The notes: generated by a model not told the origin, from the letters alone. A stretch of 64,000 nucleotides of DNA from JAUMBM01 sp964645715 (GCA_964645715.1 CAZYAO010000016.1:1-64000); one strand, 5' to 3'. Shown: positions 9,722 to 19,844, counted from the stretch's first letter. A program made the numbers and translations.

Positions 9722-11398
9722 ATGAGCGAGACAAGCACGTCCGGCAATGGACCAGCCAATTTCATCGAGGCGTTTATAGAAGAAGACATTGCGAATGGCA
9801 AGCATGGCGGGCGTGTACACACGCGTTTCCCGCCAGAGCCCAACGGATACCTGCATATTGGCCACGCAAAGGCTATTGTGATTAACTTTGAAACAGCAAG
9901 TAAGTATGGCGGTGCCACAAATCTGAGGATGGATGATACCAACCCTACCACTGAAAAAACGGACTACGTAGACAGCATCAAGGAAGATATTCTCTGGTTG
10001 GGTTATCAATGGGCAGGTGAAGTATTGTATGCTTCCGACTATTTTGAGCAGCTATACGGTTATGCTGTTAATCTTATAGAGCAGGGATTGGCGTATGTTG
10101 ATGATTCAACACCGGAGGAGATTGCTGCGGGTAAAGGTGATACCAACACGCCCGGCACTGAAAATCCTTATCGCAACCGAACGAAGGAAGAAAATTTGGA
10201 TCTTTTCAGGCGCATGCGCGCAGGAGAGTTTGCCGATGGTGCTCGCGTTTTACGGGCGCGCATTGATATGTCGTCGCCCAATATGCACATGCGGGATCCC
10301 ATCTTATACCGCATCAAGCATGAACACCACCACCGTACTGGGGATGCGTGGTGTATTTATCCAATGTATGATTTTGCACATGGACAGAGTGACAGTCTGG
10401 AGGGGATAACGCATTCGCTCTGCTCTCTGGAGTTCAGGCATCACAGGCCTCTTTACGACTGGTTTATAGAGAAGCTCGGGATTTTTCCCAGTCGGCAGAT
10501 TGAGTTTGCGCGCATGAATGTGTCTTACATGATTACCAGTAAGCGTCGCCTGTTAAGGTTGGTAAATGAAAAGCTGGTAACCGGCTGGGATGACCCACGT
10601 ATGCCTACGCTGGCTGGTATGCGCCGTAGAGGGTATCCGCCGGCTGCATTGAGGGATTTCTGTATGCGTACTGGTGTTGCTAAGCGAGACAATACCATAG
10701 AAATAGAGCTGCTGGAATATTTTGTGCGTGAGGAACTCAACAAGGAAGCGATACGTGCCATGGCGGTGCTGGATCCTTTAAGGGTTGTAATTACTAATTA
10801 CCCGGAAGGGCAGGTTGAGGAACTTCATTTGGAGAATAATCCGGAGAAAGCCGATGCCGGAACCCACAGTATTCCTTTTGGAAGAGAGATATACATTGAG
10901 CGGGAAGACTTCATGATTGACCCGCCAAAAAAATATTTTCGGATGGCACCTGGTGCAGACGTCCGGCTCAAATCTGCCTATATTCTCCACTGTGAGGGAT
11001 ACGAGGCAGATCCTGTAACGGGTGAAACGCAAGTAGTTTACTGCAGTTATTACCCCGACAGTCGCAGCGGGGAGGATACATCGGGCATTAAGGCTAAAGG
11101 AACGTTGCATTGGGTGAGTGTTGCAGCTGCCAAAGCTGTTGAGGTCAGGGTATATGACAGGCTTTTTACCCAGCCAGATCCCACGGCCGATGAGGAAGCT
11201 GACTTTCTGTCGCTGGTAAACCCTGCCAGCCTCATGGTTGTGCAGGCGCAGGCAGAGCCCTTCCTATTGACAGCGCAGGCGGGACAGTCATTCCAGTTTT
11301 TACGCAAAGGGTATTTTACGGCAGATGCGGATTCGAAACCAGGGTTGCCGGTGTTCAACCTGACGGTAGATCTCAAGACGAGTTATAAGCCGTCATAG
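9722..11398 (+). CDS. glnS: Glutaminyl-tRNA synthetase
   Basis: A 558-residue class I synthetase of the GlnRS/GluRS superfamily. The block RFPPEPNGYLHIGHAKAI carries the HIGH motif with the Pro-Glu-Pro-Asn context typical of GlnRS. The KMSKS-like loop is SYMITSKRRLLRLV. The C-terminal beta-barrel anticodon domain includes LRDPILYRIKHEHHHRT before it and GTLHWVSVAAAKAVEVRVYD in it. The sequence looks complete, so this lineage charges tRNA-Gln directly. It lies downstream of argS and is followed by a strong hairpin. Confidence 0.96.
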   Translation: MSETSTSGNGPANFIEAFIEEDIANGKHGGRVHTRFPPEPNGYLHIGHAKAIVINFETASKYGGATNLRMDDTNPTTEKTDYVDSIKEDILWLGYQWAGEVLYASDYFEQLYGYAVNLIEQGLAYVDDSTPEEIAAGKGDTNTPGTENPYRNRTKEENLDLFRRMRAGEFADGARVLRARIDMSSPNMHMRDPILYRIKHEHHHRTGDAWCIYPMYDFAHGQSDSLEGITHSLCSLEFRHHRPLYDWFIEKLGIFPSRQIEFARMNVSYMITSKRRLLRLVNEKLVTGWDDPRMPTLAGMRRRGYPPAALRDFCMRTGVAKRDNTIEIELLEYFVREELNKEAIRAMAVLDPLRVVITNYPEGQVEELHLENNPEKADAGTHSIPFGREIYIEREDFMIDPPKKYFRMAPGADVRLKSAYILHCEGYEADPVTGETQVVYCSYYPDSRSGEDTSGIKAKGTLHWVSVAAAKAVEVRVYDRLFTQPDPTADEEADFLSLVNPASLMVVQAQAEPFLLTAQAGQSFQFLRKGYFTADADSKPGLPVFNLTVDLKTSYKPS

Positions 11399-11624
11399 TA
11401 TGAGAGGGGTATACACTCCGGACTAACGACTGCCACTTTGCCAATGAGAGATGATGGTCTGACAGCCTTTAACAAGCCAATACTAGGCTGTAAATAGGCG
11501 TTGAATTCAAAATATTGACATGTCATATCATTTACTTATATGGTACTGGTCAAAGTATTAATATTACATCTGTGTATTGTAAGGGTTGGGTTTGACCTTT
11601 GCTACATAATTGGGTAAAAGTTCT

Positions 11625-11657
11625 GCGGGATTATTTCTGACAAAGAAATAATCCCGC
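11625..11657 (+). terminator. Rho-independent terminator of argS-glnS
   Basis: Perfect 14-bp stem: GCGGGATTATTTCT (11625-11638), a 5-nt loop, and the exact complement (11644-11657), followed by TTTT. The rest of the 333-bp interval between glnS and the receptor gene holds nothing recognised. Confidence 0.85.
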
Positions 11658-11731
11658 TTTTCATTTGCCGGAAGGCGCAGAAGTGAGGAGAAGGTAACGA
11701 TCACAGATCAGTAAGGTGACTTATTTGCATC

Positions 11732-14419
11732 ATGAAGAAAAGCTGTGGATTGACCTTAGTGGGGCTATTATTGAGTACATTGCTGGTAGCGCAGCAATTA
11801 CCGGAGCGCCGTATATCGCTAACTGTCCGGGATATGCCTTTGGAGGAGTTGTTCTTTTTGCTTATAGAAAAGGAGCAACTGAATCTCCTTTTTCGCAACG
11901 ATCAGTTACCAGCCAATCATCGGGTGACTATTAGCGTAGAACAACAGCCGCTGGCAGTTGTATTTGACCTTGTTTTGGCAGGTAGTGGGTTGACCTATAA
12001 GATGGTTGGCGGCCAGATTGCCATTGTGCCCCAACCGGCGCCCTTGGTCAGGGTGGAACGATTTACGCTAAGCGGATATATAGTAGATGCTCAGTCGGGC
12101 GAGCGTCTCATCGGTGCCCACATTACGGACATTCAAAGCCAGCGAGGTACTGTTAGCAATGAGTACGGTTTTTTTAGCCTGACATTCCCTGCCGGTATGG
12201 TGCATATAACCGTTTCTTACTTGGGGTACACTTCTTTTGATGAACAGTTGGTACTAGAAAGTAACAAGCGACTGCAAGTAGCGCTTAAGAGCAACTCTTT
12301 TCTGCCGGAAGTAATCGTAACACCTGCTGACAGCGCAGGTAGCCCTGGCTACTATCAGCGAGCAGCGATGACAGAAGGGGATATTCTTCGAATGACGGCA
12401 GTTTTGCCCAGTTTGGCAGGAGAACCGGATCCAATCAGAAGTATGCAACTGTTGCCTGGTGTGACGACTGGAACGGACGGAATAGAGGGGCTGCATGTTC
12501 GGGGCGGGGATGCCGGTCAAAACCTGATAATGATTGATGGGGTCCCTGTATACAACGTATCCCATGCAGCAGGCTTGTTTTCGGTAGTTAATGCAGGTGC
12601 GATTCGTTCTGCAACTTTATTCAGTGGCGGATTTCCGGCGAGGTATGGAGGCAGATTGTCTGGTGTATTGGACATACACACCAAAGACGGTAATCTCGAG
12701 TCGTACCATGCAACGGCAGAGCTAGGCATGTTGACGGGCAGGATGTCTGTAGAAGGACCGATTGCCCGCGGTAAGACAGCTTTCTTCCTGAGCGGCCGAC
12801 AATCATTTTTACACTATTTTTTAGTACCCTACACCCGGCAATTGAAAGCGGAGAAAGGAGAGGCAGGTCAGACTGACTATAGGTATTTTGACATCAATGC
12901 CAAGATAAGTCACACTTTTTCCACCAATGACCGGCTTTATTTTAGTCTGTACAGGGGTAACGACAATTATCAGGATCGCGGTGCAAGTAACCAGCAGCTT
13001 AGCGTTGCCAGCCTGCCAGGCAGTGAACTGACGGTCTTTGATATTACCCAGCGCTACCATGAAGGACTCAAGTGGGGTAATACGGTAGCAGCTTTGCGCT
13101 GGAATCACCTTTTCAACGACAAGGTGTTTGCCAATTTTACAGTTACGGCCAGCGAATTGGCCGTGGAAAATAAGTACGGAGAATTTGATTCTATCTATAA
13201 CAATCGCACGCGGCAGATTTTTCGAACTGCTTCGCAGGGGATTTTCAGAACAGGTATTGAGGACAGAGGATTTCGGGCTGACCTGCACATGCTGCCCGCT
13301 GTCGGGAGGGATTTCAGAGCGGGATTTTCTTATAATATTCGCAACTTCAGGCCGGGTGCGCTGATGCTGAATACCAGCACGAGCAGCATAGATAACCTAA
13401 TTGCCAATGCCCTGATTACGACCCGGGAGGTCAACTTTTACGGAGAAAGCAACCTTCGTCGGGGTGATGGCTGGGAGCTCAACACAGGCCTGCATTTTGC
13501 ACTTTGGCAGGTGGGGCTCAGGAATTATCCGACGATACAACCCCGGCTTAACCTATCAGGCAGACTGACCGACAAGCTTAGTGCGAAGATTTCTGCTGCC
13601 CGTATGGTACAGTTTGTGCACCTGCTGTCGAGTTCATCCATTGGTCTGCCAACAGATTTGTGGGTACCAGCTACTTCGCGGGTGAAACCTGCTGAGGCCT
13701 GGGTTTTTAGTACAGGTGTTACCTACCCAATATCAGGTGGCTGGCTGCTAAGAGGAGAGGTCTATTATAAATCGATGCAGCACTTGGTAAATTTCAGCGA
13801 AGGAACTGTTTCTTTTAGGAATTGGGAGGACAATGTGACCCAGGGAGAGGGGCGAGCATACGGAGTCGAAACCAGCATAACACGGTCTACGGACAGGTTG
13901 AATTTACTGCTTTCCTATACTTTGGCGAAAGCAGACCGACGATTTGACAACATCAATTTTGGACAAGTTTTTCCCTTTAAATTTGATCGCAGGCATGATC
14001 TCAAATTAGCCTGGATATACGAACTAAGACCATGGCTGCGACTTTCATCGACATTTATTTTTAGCTCGGGTTTTGCTTTTAGCATACCGCTCGAAAAATA
14101 TCAGGTGGCTATCCCCGGGATAATCATTCCTGCAGAAGGCGTAGAGGTCTTTAGTTTTGGAGAAAAAAACCAGTACCGGATGCCGGCTTATCATCGTCTT
14201 GATGTGAATGCTCAATTTTTGATCACTTCTGAAGGAAAGCGCTGTCGGCATCTCATCAATGTTGGTGTATACAACCTTTACAACCGGAAAAATCCACTGT
14301 ACTACGATTTGCGCAATCGGTATACCAACGTAAATAATTCACTTATTGCCATCAGTGAATTTGTACAGGTGTGGTTACTGCCGATGTTGCCTTCTGTGAG
14401 CTACCAATTTTCGTTTTGA
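11732..14419 (+). CDS. TonB-dependent receptor with STN and carboxypeptidase-like domains
   Basis: An 895-residue outer-membrane receptor for energised uptake. It has a signal peptide (about 1-21), an STN/secretin-like domain (about 27-98, ISLTVRDMPLEELFFLL onward), a carboxypeptidase D-like beta-sandwich (about 110-195, LSGYIVDAQSGERLIGAHI), a plug domain (about 215-325, LHVRGGDAGQNLIMIDGVPV), and a 22-strand-type barrel to the end. The last strand is aromatic (SVSYQFSF). The STN domain usually means signalling to a FecR-type protein. The DUF4249 lipoprotein gene follows after 45 bp, a common pairing in Bacteroidota. The substrate is unknown. Confidence 0.93.
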   Translation: MKKSCGLTLVGLLLSTLLVAQQLPERRISLTVRDMPLEELFFLLIEKEQLNLLFRNDQLPANHRVTISVEQQPLAVVFDLVLAGSGLTYKMVGGQIAIVPQPAPLVRVERFTLSGYIVDAQSGERLIGAHITDIQSQRGTVSNEYGFFSLTFPAGMVHITVSYLGYTSFDEQLVLESNKRLQVALKSNSFLPEVIVTPADSAGSPGYYQRAAMTEGDILRMTAVLPSLAGEPDPIRSMQLLPGVTTGTDGIEGLHVRGGDAGQNLIMIDGVPVYNVSHAAGLFSVVNAGAIRSATLFSGGFPARYGGRLSGVLDIHTKDGNLESYHATAELGMLTGRMSVEGPIARGKTAFFLSGRQSFLHYFLVPYTRQLKAEKGEAGQTDYRYFDINAKISHTFSTNDRLYFSLYRGNDNYQDRGASNQQLSVASLPGSELTVFDITQRYHEGLKWGNTVAALRWNHLFNDKVFANFTVTASELAVENKYGEFDSIYNNRTRQIFRTASQGIFRTGIEDRGFRADLHMLPAVGRDFRAGFSYNIRNFRPGALMLNTSTSSIDNLIANALITTREVNFYGESNLRRGDGWELNTGLHFALWQVGLRNYPTIQPRLNLSGRLTDKLSAKISAARMVQFVHLLSSSSIGLPTDLWVPATSRVKPAEAWVFSTGVTYPISGGWLLRGEVYYKSMQHLVNFSEGTVSFRNWEDNVTQGEGRAYGVETSITRSTDRLNLLLSYTLAKADRRFDNINFGQVFPFKFDRRHDLKLAWIYELRPWLRLSSTFIFSSGFAFSIPLEKYQVAIPGIIIPAEGVEVFSFGEKNQYRMPAYHRLDVNAQFLITSEGKRCRHLINVGVYNLYNRKNPLYYDLRNRYTNVNNSLIAISEFVQVWLLPMLPSVSYQFSF

Positions 14420-14464
14420 AATACGTAGATAAATAGTTATATTGGCGCGCAAATAAACTGGGCA

Positions 14465-15394
14465 ATGAAATATCGCTTATGGGGTATATGTATGCTGGCT
14501 GTATTGGGGCTTGGTACCACCTGCGAGCGACCCGTTGATTTGCCCTTTGACAGGCCTGTATCCAATCTGGTAGTTGTCAGTAATTTTACCCGGGAAAAGC
14601 AGTTGGAGGTAAGAGTGTCCAGCAGCCGCTCTATTTTGGAAGCGAGCATTGGGGAGTATTTGCCCGACGCGCGTGTAGAGTTATTTAGTGATGGTGCATT
14701 TCTGGAAAGATTGGAGTTGGTGATTCCTCCGGGCGGACGGATACCTCCTTACTACCAAACACGCAATGTGGCCCTTGAGGCAGGAACCGTCTATCAGATA
14801 CGTGTTGACGTCACCGGTTTCAATCCTGTAACGGCCAGTTCCAAAATACCGGAACCAGTACCCATACAACTATTTCAGGTCAATGATGCAAGGCTGGTTT
14901 TGGATCAGTCACCTGCATTGCAGCGTTATAGCTACCGGGTTCGGTTCAATTTTCAGGATCCCGGAGACGGGGATGATTATTACCATCTCAATTTTTACCA
15001 GCAGGTAAAGGAATACTTTAACAGGGAAGGAGATACGATTATAAGCCGCAAAATTTTGTATCCACTTGTTTTTAATAATACCAATGATAACAACGTAATC
15101 AATGCTTATTTCAGTGGGGGAATACTGATGAAAAACAACCCATTTCCTGCAGGCTTGGCTTTTGAGACTACTTTTGAGGTAGAGCCTGAATTTGAATTGT
15201 TGGGAGATGTATTTGTTGAACTGCGAACAGTATCTGAGGAGTATTATTTATTTCACACCTCATTAAGTCGACAACAGGCACAGCCTGACGGTCCGCTCAA
15301 TGAGCCGGTCATCGTTTTTGACAATGTGGATAACGGTTACGGCATTTTTGCGGGCTACAACTTTACACTGGATTCTGTCCGACTGGGCCTCTAG
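14465..15394 (+). CDS. DUF4249 family lipoprotein
   Basis: A 309-residue predicted lipoprotein: signal segment LWGICMLAVLGLGTTC with the lipobox cysteine at about residue 20. The blocks FDRPVSNLVVVSNFTREKQLEVRVS and YQIRVDVTGFNPVTASSKIPEPVPI are typical of DUF4249 proteins, which sit next to STN/carboxypeptidase-type TonB receptors and probably act as surface partners. It follows the receptor directly. Its TAG stop shares bases with the stop of the convergent acyltransferase gene within one CTAG. Confidence 0.85.
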   Translation: MKYRLWGICMLAVLGLGTTCERPVDLPFDRPVSNLVVVSNFTREKQLEVRVSSSRSILEASIGEYLPDARVELFSDGAFLERLELVIPPGGRIPPYYQTRNVALEAGTVYQIRVDVTGFNPVTASSKIPEPVPIQLFQVNDARLVLDQSPALQRYSYRVRFNFQDPGDGDDYYHLNFYQQVKEYFNREGDTIISRKILYPLVFNNTNDNNVINAYFSGGILMKNNPFPAGLAFETTFEVEPEFELLGDVFVELRTVSEEYYLFHTSLSRQQAQPDGPLNEPVIVFDNVDNGYGIFAGYNFTLDSVRLGL

Positions 15395-16707
15395 CGGGTA
15401 GTTACTTCCTGATCGCTGGTTGGTTGATTGAATACCTCGAGGATAAGCGCCCGCAGTTTTTTGAGATAGTGAAGATCGTGAGATTCCATTTTCCCTACTC
15501 GCCAGCCCAAGTACCATTGTTTCACCAGTGTGGCATAATTGATTAGCCAAGGCAATGACAGGAGGGCTGTTAGTGGCAGCGCGAGCCACCACCAGGCGGC
15601 AGTAGAAAGTGGAATGATAATCCAAAGCAGCGCATAAAAGACAGTTGTCGCCAGCCAGACAGCCAGCCTTACGGGGGCATAGAACTCGATAGTTTTTACT
15701 TTGGCAGTTGCCACGCCCTCGGCAATAAGCAGCGGGGGCAGGTGCCACAATAAACTTACGAGAGCGAGTGGCAGGCCCGCCAGCAGACGGACACCTGATT
15801 TGCGTTTGCGTGCATATTTATTTGTCAGAGAGGCATCGTCCAGACCAAACTGTGCCAGTCGCCCGAAGTACTCTCCGGTCAGCGATTTCAAAGTATTCTT
15901 ATCTCCTTCCTCCATTCGGTTGATTTTATCAACCACCTCTATTTCCTGTTCGAGGGCTTTTTCGCTGTTGGTTACTACTTTGAGAAGCTGCTGGCTCCGG
16001 CTGCTCTGCGTCATTTCCAGCATATTTTCTGCTACTCTGTCATCTTCAGGGTTATCTACATGGATGACATGTTCTTGCATTGATTCTTTTAGCAAATCAG
16101 TAAGTTCGTTAATGGCGAGGTTAGGTTGCCGGGCATAGGACTCCCGAAAGCGGGAAGCCAATATAGGGTGGCCAAAACGAATCATGACCTCGCTGTCCGC
16201 ACGATCAGCGTGTGTATAATTGACACCTACAGGCACGATATATACTTCATCCAGGGAGGGATCTGCCTCGAGTGCCCCGAGTGCCAGGCGTGCAGTACCT
16301 TTTTTTAGTGGACGCAGCCGTTTTTCATGGATACAACGACCCTCTGCGAGAATCATGATTGTGCGTTTTTCGCTGAGAGCTTTGAAGCAGGCAGCAAACG
16401 TATCGTAGTTTTGTTTAAGATTTTGATAGCCTCCGTCCTGAATGCGGTATACGGGCAGCATGTGCAACCACTCGAGCAGCAGTCTGAACAGTGGTTTTTT
16501 AAACAGGTCGCCACGAACCAGGAAAAAAAGTGGCCGGTCGAGAAAGCAGGCGAGAATACAGGGTTCTATAAAAGCAGTAGGATGATTGGCTGCCAGTATC
16601 ACCGCTTTATTTTGCGGGATACGCTCTGCATGTGCCAGGTCAATGCGCCGATAGTGACGCTTCAGTGCCCAGTCCATCAGGGGCCTAACCAATTGATACA
16701 GTAGCAT
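15391..16707 (-). CDS. PlsC-like glycerolipid acyltransferase, membrane-bound
   Basis: A 438-residue protein. The N-terminal half is an acyltransferase domain (about 15-215) with the His motif ILAANHPTAFIEP, a RGDLFKKPLF block and the glycerol-binding EGRCIHEKRLRPLKKG. The conserved Asp that usually follows the His in NHPxSFLD-type members is Glu here. A coiled charged region follows, then at least two membrane segments near the C-terminus (ALVSLLWHLPPLL and LWIIIPLSTAAWWWLALPL). It probably acylates lysophospholipid or a related glycerolipid at the inner membrane; the exact substrate is not readable. Confidence 0.82.
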   Translation of the reverse strand: MLLYQLVRPLMDWALKRHYRRIDLAHAERIPQNKAVILAANHPTAFIEPCILACFLDRPLFFLVRGDLFKKPLFRLLLEWLHMLPVYRIQDGGYQNLKQNYDTFAACFKALSEKRTIMILAEGRCIHEKRLRPLKKGTARLALGALEADPSLDEVYIVPVGVNYTHADRADSEVMIRFGHPILASRFRESYARQPNLAINELTDLLKESMQEHVIHVDNPEDDRVAENMLEMTQSSRSQQLLKVVTNSEKALEQEIEVVDKINRMEEGDKNTLKSLTGEYFGRLAQFGLDDASLTNKYARKRKSGVRLLAGLPLALVSLLWHLPPLLIAEGVATAKVKTIEFYAPVRLAVWLATTVFYALLWIIIPLSTAAWWWLALPLTALLSLPWLINYATLVKQWYLGWRVGKMESHDLHYLKKLRALILEVFNQPTSDQEVTTR

Positions 16708-16876
16708 GCTGTTCGCTTTTTGTGGCGAAGATATAGAAAGGGAATGAGAATTGTGGCCTTTGGGGAACTATATGGCCTGCCAAATATTTGTATTGTTTTC
16801 CTTATTGTCGAAAGATGTAAAGCGGATAATCCTGAAAAATCCTGTTTATTGCAGGGGAGATCGGGATATTGGATCG

Positions 16877-17407
16877 TCAGAGATCGGCCAATCCGGCCGG
16901 TAGGTTCATGTACAGTACTTGTTTTTCCTCATCAATATCCTCGATAAGACCGGGATGAAGAGGAATAAAAATCTGTCGCGCATCAAGTTTTTGAACCACT
17001 GCCATCCACTGACTGGGCATTTCCTCAACAGCCACTATTTGTCCAACGAGTCCGGTATGCGCATCGATTACAGAAAAGCCTGTCAGTGCCGTAAAAAGCG
17101 CAGCAAATTGCTGTTCTTCACTGATAACAGCCTCTCCTGCTTGCTCTTCTGGAAGTAAAAGTTGCGCGCCTTGTAAGCCACGGGCGCTATCGATATCATC
17201 AATATCTTCAAATTTGATAATAGGTGTTCCTTCGCCCCGGATGTACTCGACAAAATGAGGTATGGGTGATCCCTTAACAGAAACAAAGAGCATATCTGCA
17301 TCGAGGACCACCTCTTGAAAAGCCTCTTCGGGCAGGAGTTTAAGTTCTCCTTTGAGGCCATGTGTGCGGCCGAGTTGGCCTACGGCAACTAAATGGGTAT
17401 GCACCAT
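16877..17407 (-). CDS. rimM: Ribosome maturation factor RimM
   Basis: A 176-residue protein needed for 30S subunit assembly and 16S rRNA processing. The N-terminal RimM beta-barrel (about 5-88) begins VAVGQLGRTHGLKGELKLLP, and a PRC-barrel-like domain (about 98-176) ends in IFIPLHPGLIEDIDEEKQVL. It is 22 bp downstream of mnmA, so the two RNA-related genes probably form one operon. The start is the first ATG in frame. Confidence 0.93.
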   Translation of the reverse strand: MVHTHLVAVGQLGRTHGLKGELKLLPEEAFQEVVLDADMLFVSVKGSPIPHFVEYIRGEGTPIIKFEDIDDIDSARGLQGAQLLLPEEQAGEAVISEEQQFAALFTALTGFSVIDAHTGLVGQIVAVEEMPSQWMAVVQKLDARQIFIPLHPGLIEDIDEEKQVLYMNLPAGLADL

Positions 17408-17429
17408 AGTATACTCACGTTAAAGAAGA

Positions 17430-18539
17430 TCAGCTTTCACTGAGCCTGCTGCTATAGATAATACCACCGCCGATGACATCATCCCCTTCATAAAAGACAG
17501 CGGACTGGCCTGGAGCAACACCTTTGACATTTGCCAAAAAGTTGACTTCCACCTTATCTGCTGCTGTCTGTTGAAGCGTACTGAGCGCCCCGCCATCACG
17601 GTAGCGAATTTTGGTGATTGCCTCAGTACCGGGGGGTAGTGAAGCATATTTCATGAGGTTGACTTGCCCGACCTGTATACCGTTGCGAATGAGTTCGTCA
17701 ATATGGCCAAGTACAACCGTGTTAGATTCGGGGCGTATTTCGGTTACGAACATAGGTTCCCCGAACGCTGCTCCCAGTCCTTTGCGTTGTCCGATTGTAT
17801 AAAACGGATAGCCTTGATGCTGGCCGATGACCTCCCCGCGAGTATTGACAAAATTGCCACCAGCAACTTGTTGTTCGAGACCCTGCACCCGTCTTTTCAG
17901 GAAACCCCGATAATCATTGTCAGGGACAAAACAAATTTCGTAGCTCTCTGCTTTTTTGCTTAGTTCAACATAGCCAAAATCCGCAGCGAGTTGGCGTACT
18001 TCGGGTTTGGTCATTCCACCCAGCGGAAACCTGCTGCGTGAGAGGCAAGCCTGGCTGAGTCCCCACAGAACATAAGACTGATCTTTATTGTCATCCACAC
18101 TTCTGCGAATAAACGAGCGGTTATTTTCCTGAACAATACGCGCATAATGTCCGGTAGCAATGAATTCGCAGTCCATGGCATCAGCACGCTTGAGCAGTGC
18201 ACTCCATTTGATGTGCGTATTGCAGAGAACACAGGGATTGGGCGTACGTCCGGCCATATATTCTCCGACAAAGTTGTCGATTACGTAATCGCCGAACTCT
18301 TCCCGGATATCAACGATAAAATGGTGGAATCCCATATTTACAGCCACCTGACGCGCATCGTTGATGCTGTCAAGACTGCAACAACCTGTTTCTTTTTTCG
18401 TGCCGCCACTGTTGGCATAGTCCCATGTTTTCATGGTGATACCGACCACTTCGTACCCCTCCTCGTGTAAAAGCATGGCAGTAACGGTGCTGTCGATACC
18501 ACCGCTCATGGCTACCAGTACTCTTCCTAGCTTACTCAT
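17430..18539 (-). CDS. mnmA: tRNA 2-thiouridylase MnmA
   Basis: A 369-residue enzyme that thiolates U34 of tRNA-Lys, -Glu and -Gln using ATP and relayed sulfur. The PP-loop is VLVAMSGGIDSTVTAML, the first catalytic cysteine is in PNPCVLCNTHIKW, and the second is in ESYEICFVPDNDYRGF; the C-terminal domain contains YTIGQRKGLG. An upstream in-frame extension of 27 residues is not family-like, so I start at the Met of MSKLGRVLVAMSGG. A candidate promoter lies 36 bp upstream and rimM follows. Confidence 0.95.
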   Translation of the reverse strand: MSKLGRVLVAMSGGIDSTVTAMLLHEEGYEVVGITMKTWDYANSGGTKKETGCCSLDSINDARQVAVNMGFHHFIVDIREEFGDYVIDNFVGEYMAGRTPNPCVLCNTHIKWSALLKRADAMDCEFIATGHYARIVQENNRSFIRRSVDDNKDQSYVLWGLSQACLSRSRFPLGGMTKPEVRQLAADFGYVELSKKAESYEICFVPDNDYRGFLKRRVQGLEQQVAGGNFVNTRGEVIGQHQGYPFYTIGQRKGLGAAFGEPMFVTEIRPESNTVVLGHIDELIRNGIQVGQVNLMKYASLPPGTEAITKIRYRDGGALSTLQQTAADKVEVNFLANVKGVAPGQSAVFYEGDDVIGGGIIYSSRLSES

Positions 18540-18574
18540 AATACCTGTTAGAATCGTAAAATTAAATGCGGGCA

Positions 18575-18582
18575 CAAAATTA
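18575..18582 (-). promoter_or_regulatory. Candidate -7 box of mnmA
   Basis: Minus-strand TAATTTTG matches TAnnTTTG, 36 nt before the chosen mnmA start. This supports the shorter start, since the box lies inside the longer reading frame. Confidence 0.45.
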
Positions 18583-18965
18583 CCACAATTAAAAATGCTA
18601 TTGGCAAGTTTTCTTATCAAAGAGACGCAGGCTGCAGGGGGTAATTTGTGTATATGGCAATATTATGCTAAATTTGGTTATGTGTTTTGCTCATAAGAGT
18701 CTGGGCAGTATTCAGTTTTTTTATTTTTATAAAAAAATGAACGCGATGCTGCCGCTGAACTTGCGGGGTTAGCTGTCATTGCCCAAGCGCGTTCTGATGC
18801 AGCTTATTGTTCGCTGCAGAAGGTAAAGGAATACTTGTGAGATAACTTTATCCGTAAAACACGCATGTATTGGTTGCGAATAACTAGTTGACCAATGACA
18901 AATTAATAACGGAATTAAGCCTGTCTTTGTTTATTCAACAGAGCAATTGGCACAATACATTTACA
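18583..18965. other. Intergenic region between mnmA and rlpA-like gene
   Basis: A non-coding stretch between divergent genes. GAACGCG (18739-18745) and CGCGTTC (18788-18794) form an imperfect long-range inverted repeat, which could be a small RNA or nothing. I see no gene in it. Confidence 0.4.
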
Positions 18966-19823
18966 ATGAAGAATTTGTTTCCCTTGTTGCTGTTATTGAT
19001 GACCGGTTGGCTGTCTGCCCAAGAACTTGAGTATGGGTTGGCGTCGGTCTGTCCGGATGATTTTCACGGTCGTCCCACGGCATACGGGGATGTATATGAC
19101 AAAAGTAGACTTACCTGCTCCCATAAGATCCATCCCTACGGAACGATGCTGAAGGTGAGGCGGATGGACAACGGGCAATCCGTGACTGTCAAGGTAATTG
19201 ACCAAGGGCCCTTTATTTCGGGTATGATTGTGGAGGTGTCCCGACAAGCAGCTCAGGTGCTGGGTATCCGGTCGGGGCAGCGGGAAATAGAAGTGAGTAT
19301 ACAGGTTGTCGGAAGGGGAGGCGCTAGTCCACAGAGACAGGGGATTGCCCGTCCTGCTCCGCCCCCGGCTGCACCCAGGACAACACCTTCCCCTGCAGAC
19401 AATAACCGCCAGGCTGAGTCGGCGGAGGAAGGTGTTGCTGACAGTCGCGGGGCTGCCCCCGGCGGGGAGGGAAGTACCTTTGTCAAGCCTGGCCCCAACC
19501 GGCGGGCTCTTGTTGGTCCGGAGATAAACCCATATCGCGGTATATATAAAGTCAGCGTAGAACGGCCAGAGGCAGGTGACTACGGACTTCAGATGGGCAT
19601 ATACAGTGGGTACGACAATGCCCTGCGCCAGATAGCGCTGCTTCAGTCAAAGGGGTTTTCCAACATATTGCTTAGCATACAGCCTGGGGATGAGAATGAA
19701 CCCATATTCAAGGTAATTCTCGGGCCATTTGTCAATGAAAAAGCTGCACAGAGTATTCTGCAAAATGTACGTCAGCAGCATCGGCTGACAGCCTTCATGA
19801 TTCGGCTGAGCGAGCTTCGCTAA
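18966..19823 (+). CDS. RlpA-like septal lytic transglycosylase with SPOR domain
   Basis: A 285-residue secreted protein. The signal peptide is NLFPLLLLLMTGWLSAQ. A double-psi beta-barrel (about 22-110) has the RlpA pattern LASVCPDDFHGRPTAYGDVYD with the catalytic Asp in VKVIDQGPF. A Pro/Ala-rich linker follows (about 120-195), then a SPOR domain (about 215-285, YGLQMGIYSGYDNALRQIAL) that binds denuded septal glycan. It probably trims peptidoglycan at division. An upstream extension of 26 residues lacks a signal peptide, so I start at MKNLFP. Confidence 0.88.
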   Translation: MKNLFPLLLLLMTGWLSAQELEYGLASVCPDDFHGRPTAYGDVYDKSRLTCSHKIHPYGTMLKVRRMDNGQSVTVKVIDQGPFISGMIVEVSRQAAQVLGIRSGQREIEVSIQVVGRGGASPQRQGIARPAPPPAAPRTTPSPADNNRQAESAEEGVADSRGAAPGGEGSTFVKPGPNRRALVGPEINPYRGIYKVSVERPEAGDYGLQMGIYSGYDNALRQIALLQSKGFSNILLSIQPGDENEPIFKVILGPFVNEKAAQSILQNVRQQHRLTAFMIRLSELR

Positions 19824-19844
19824 CAACGATTCTGTCGTGCAATG

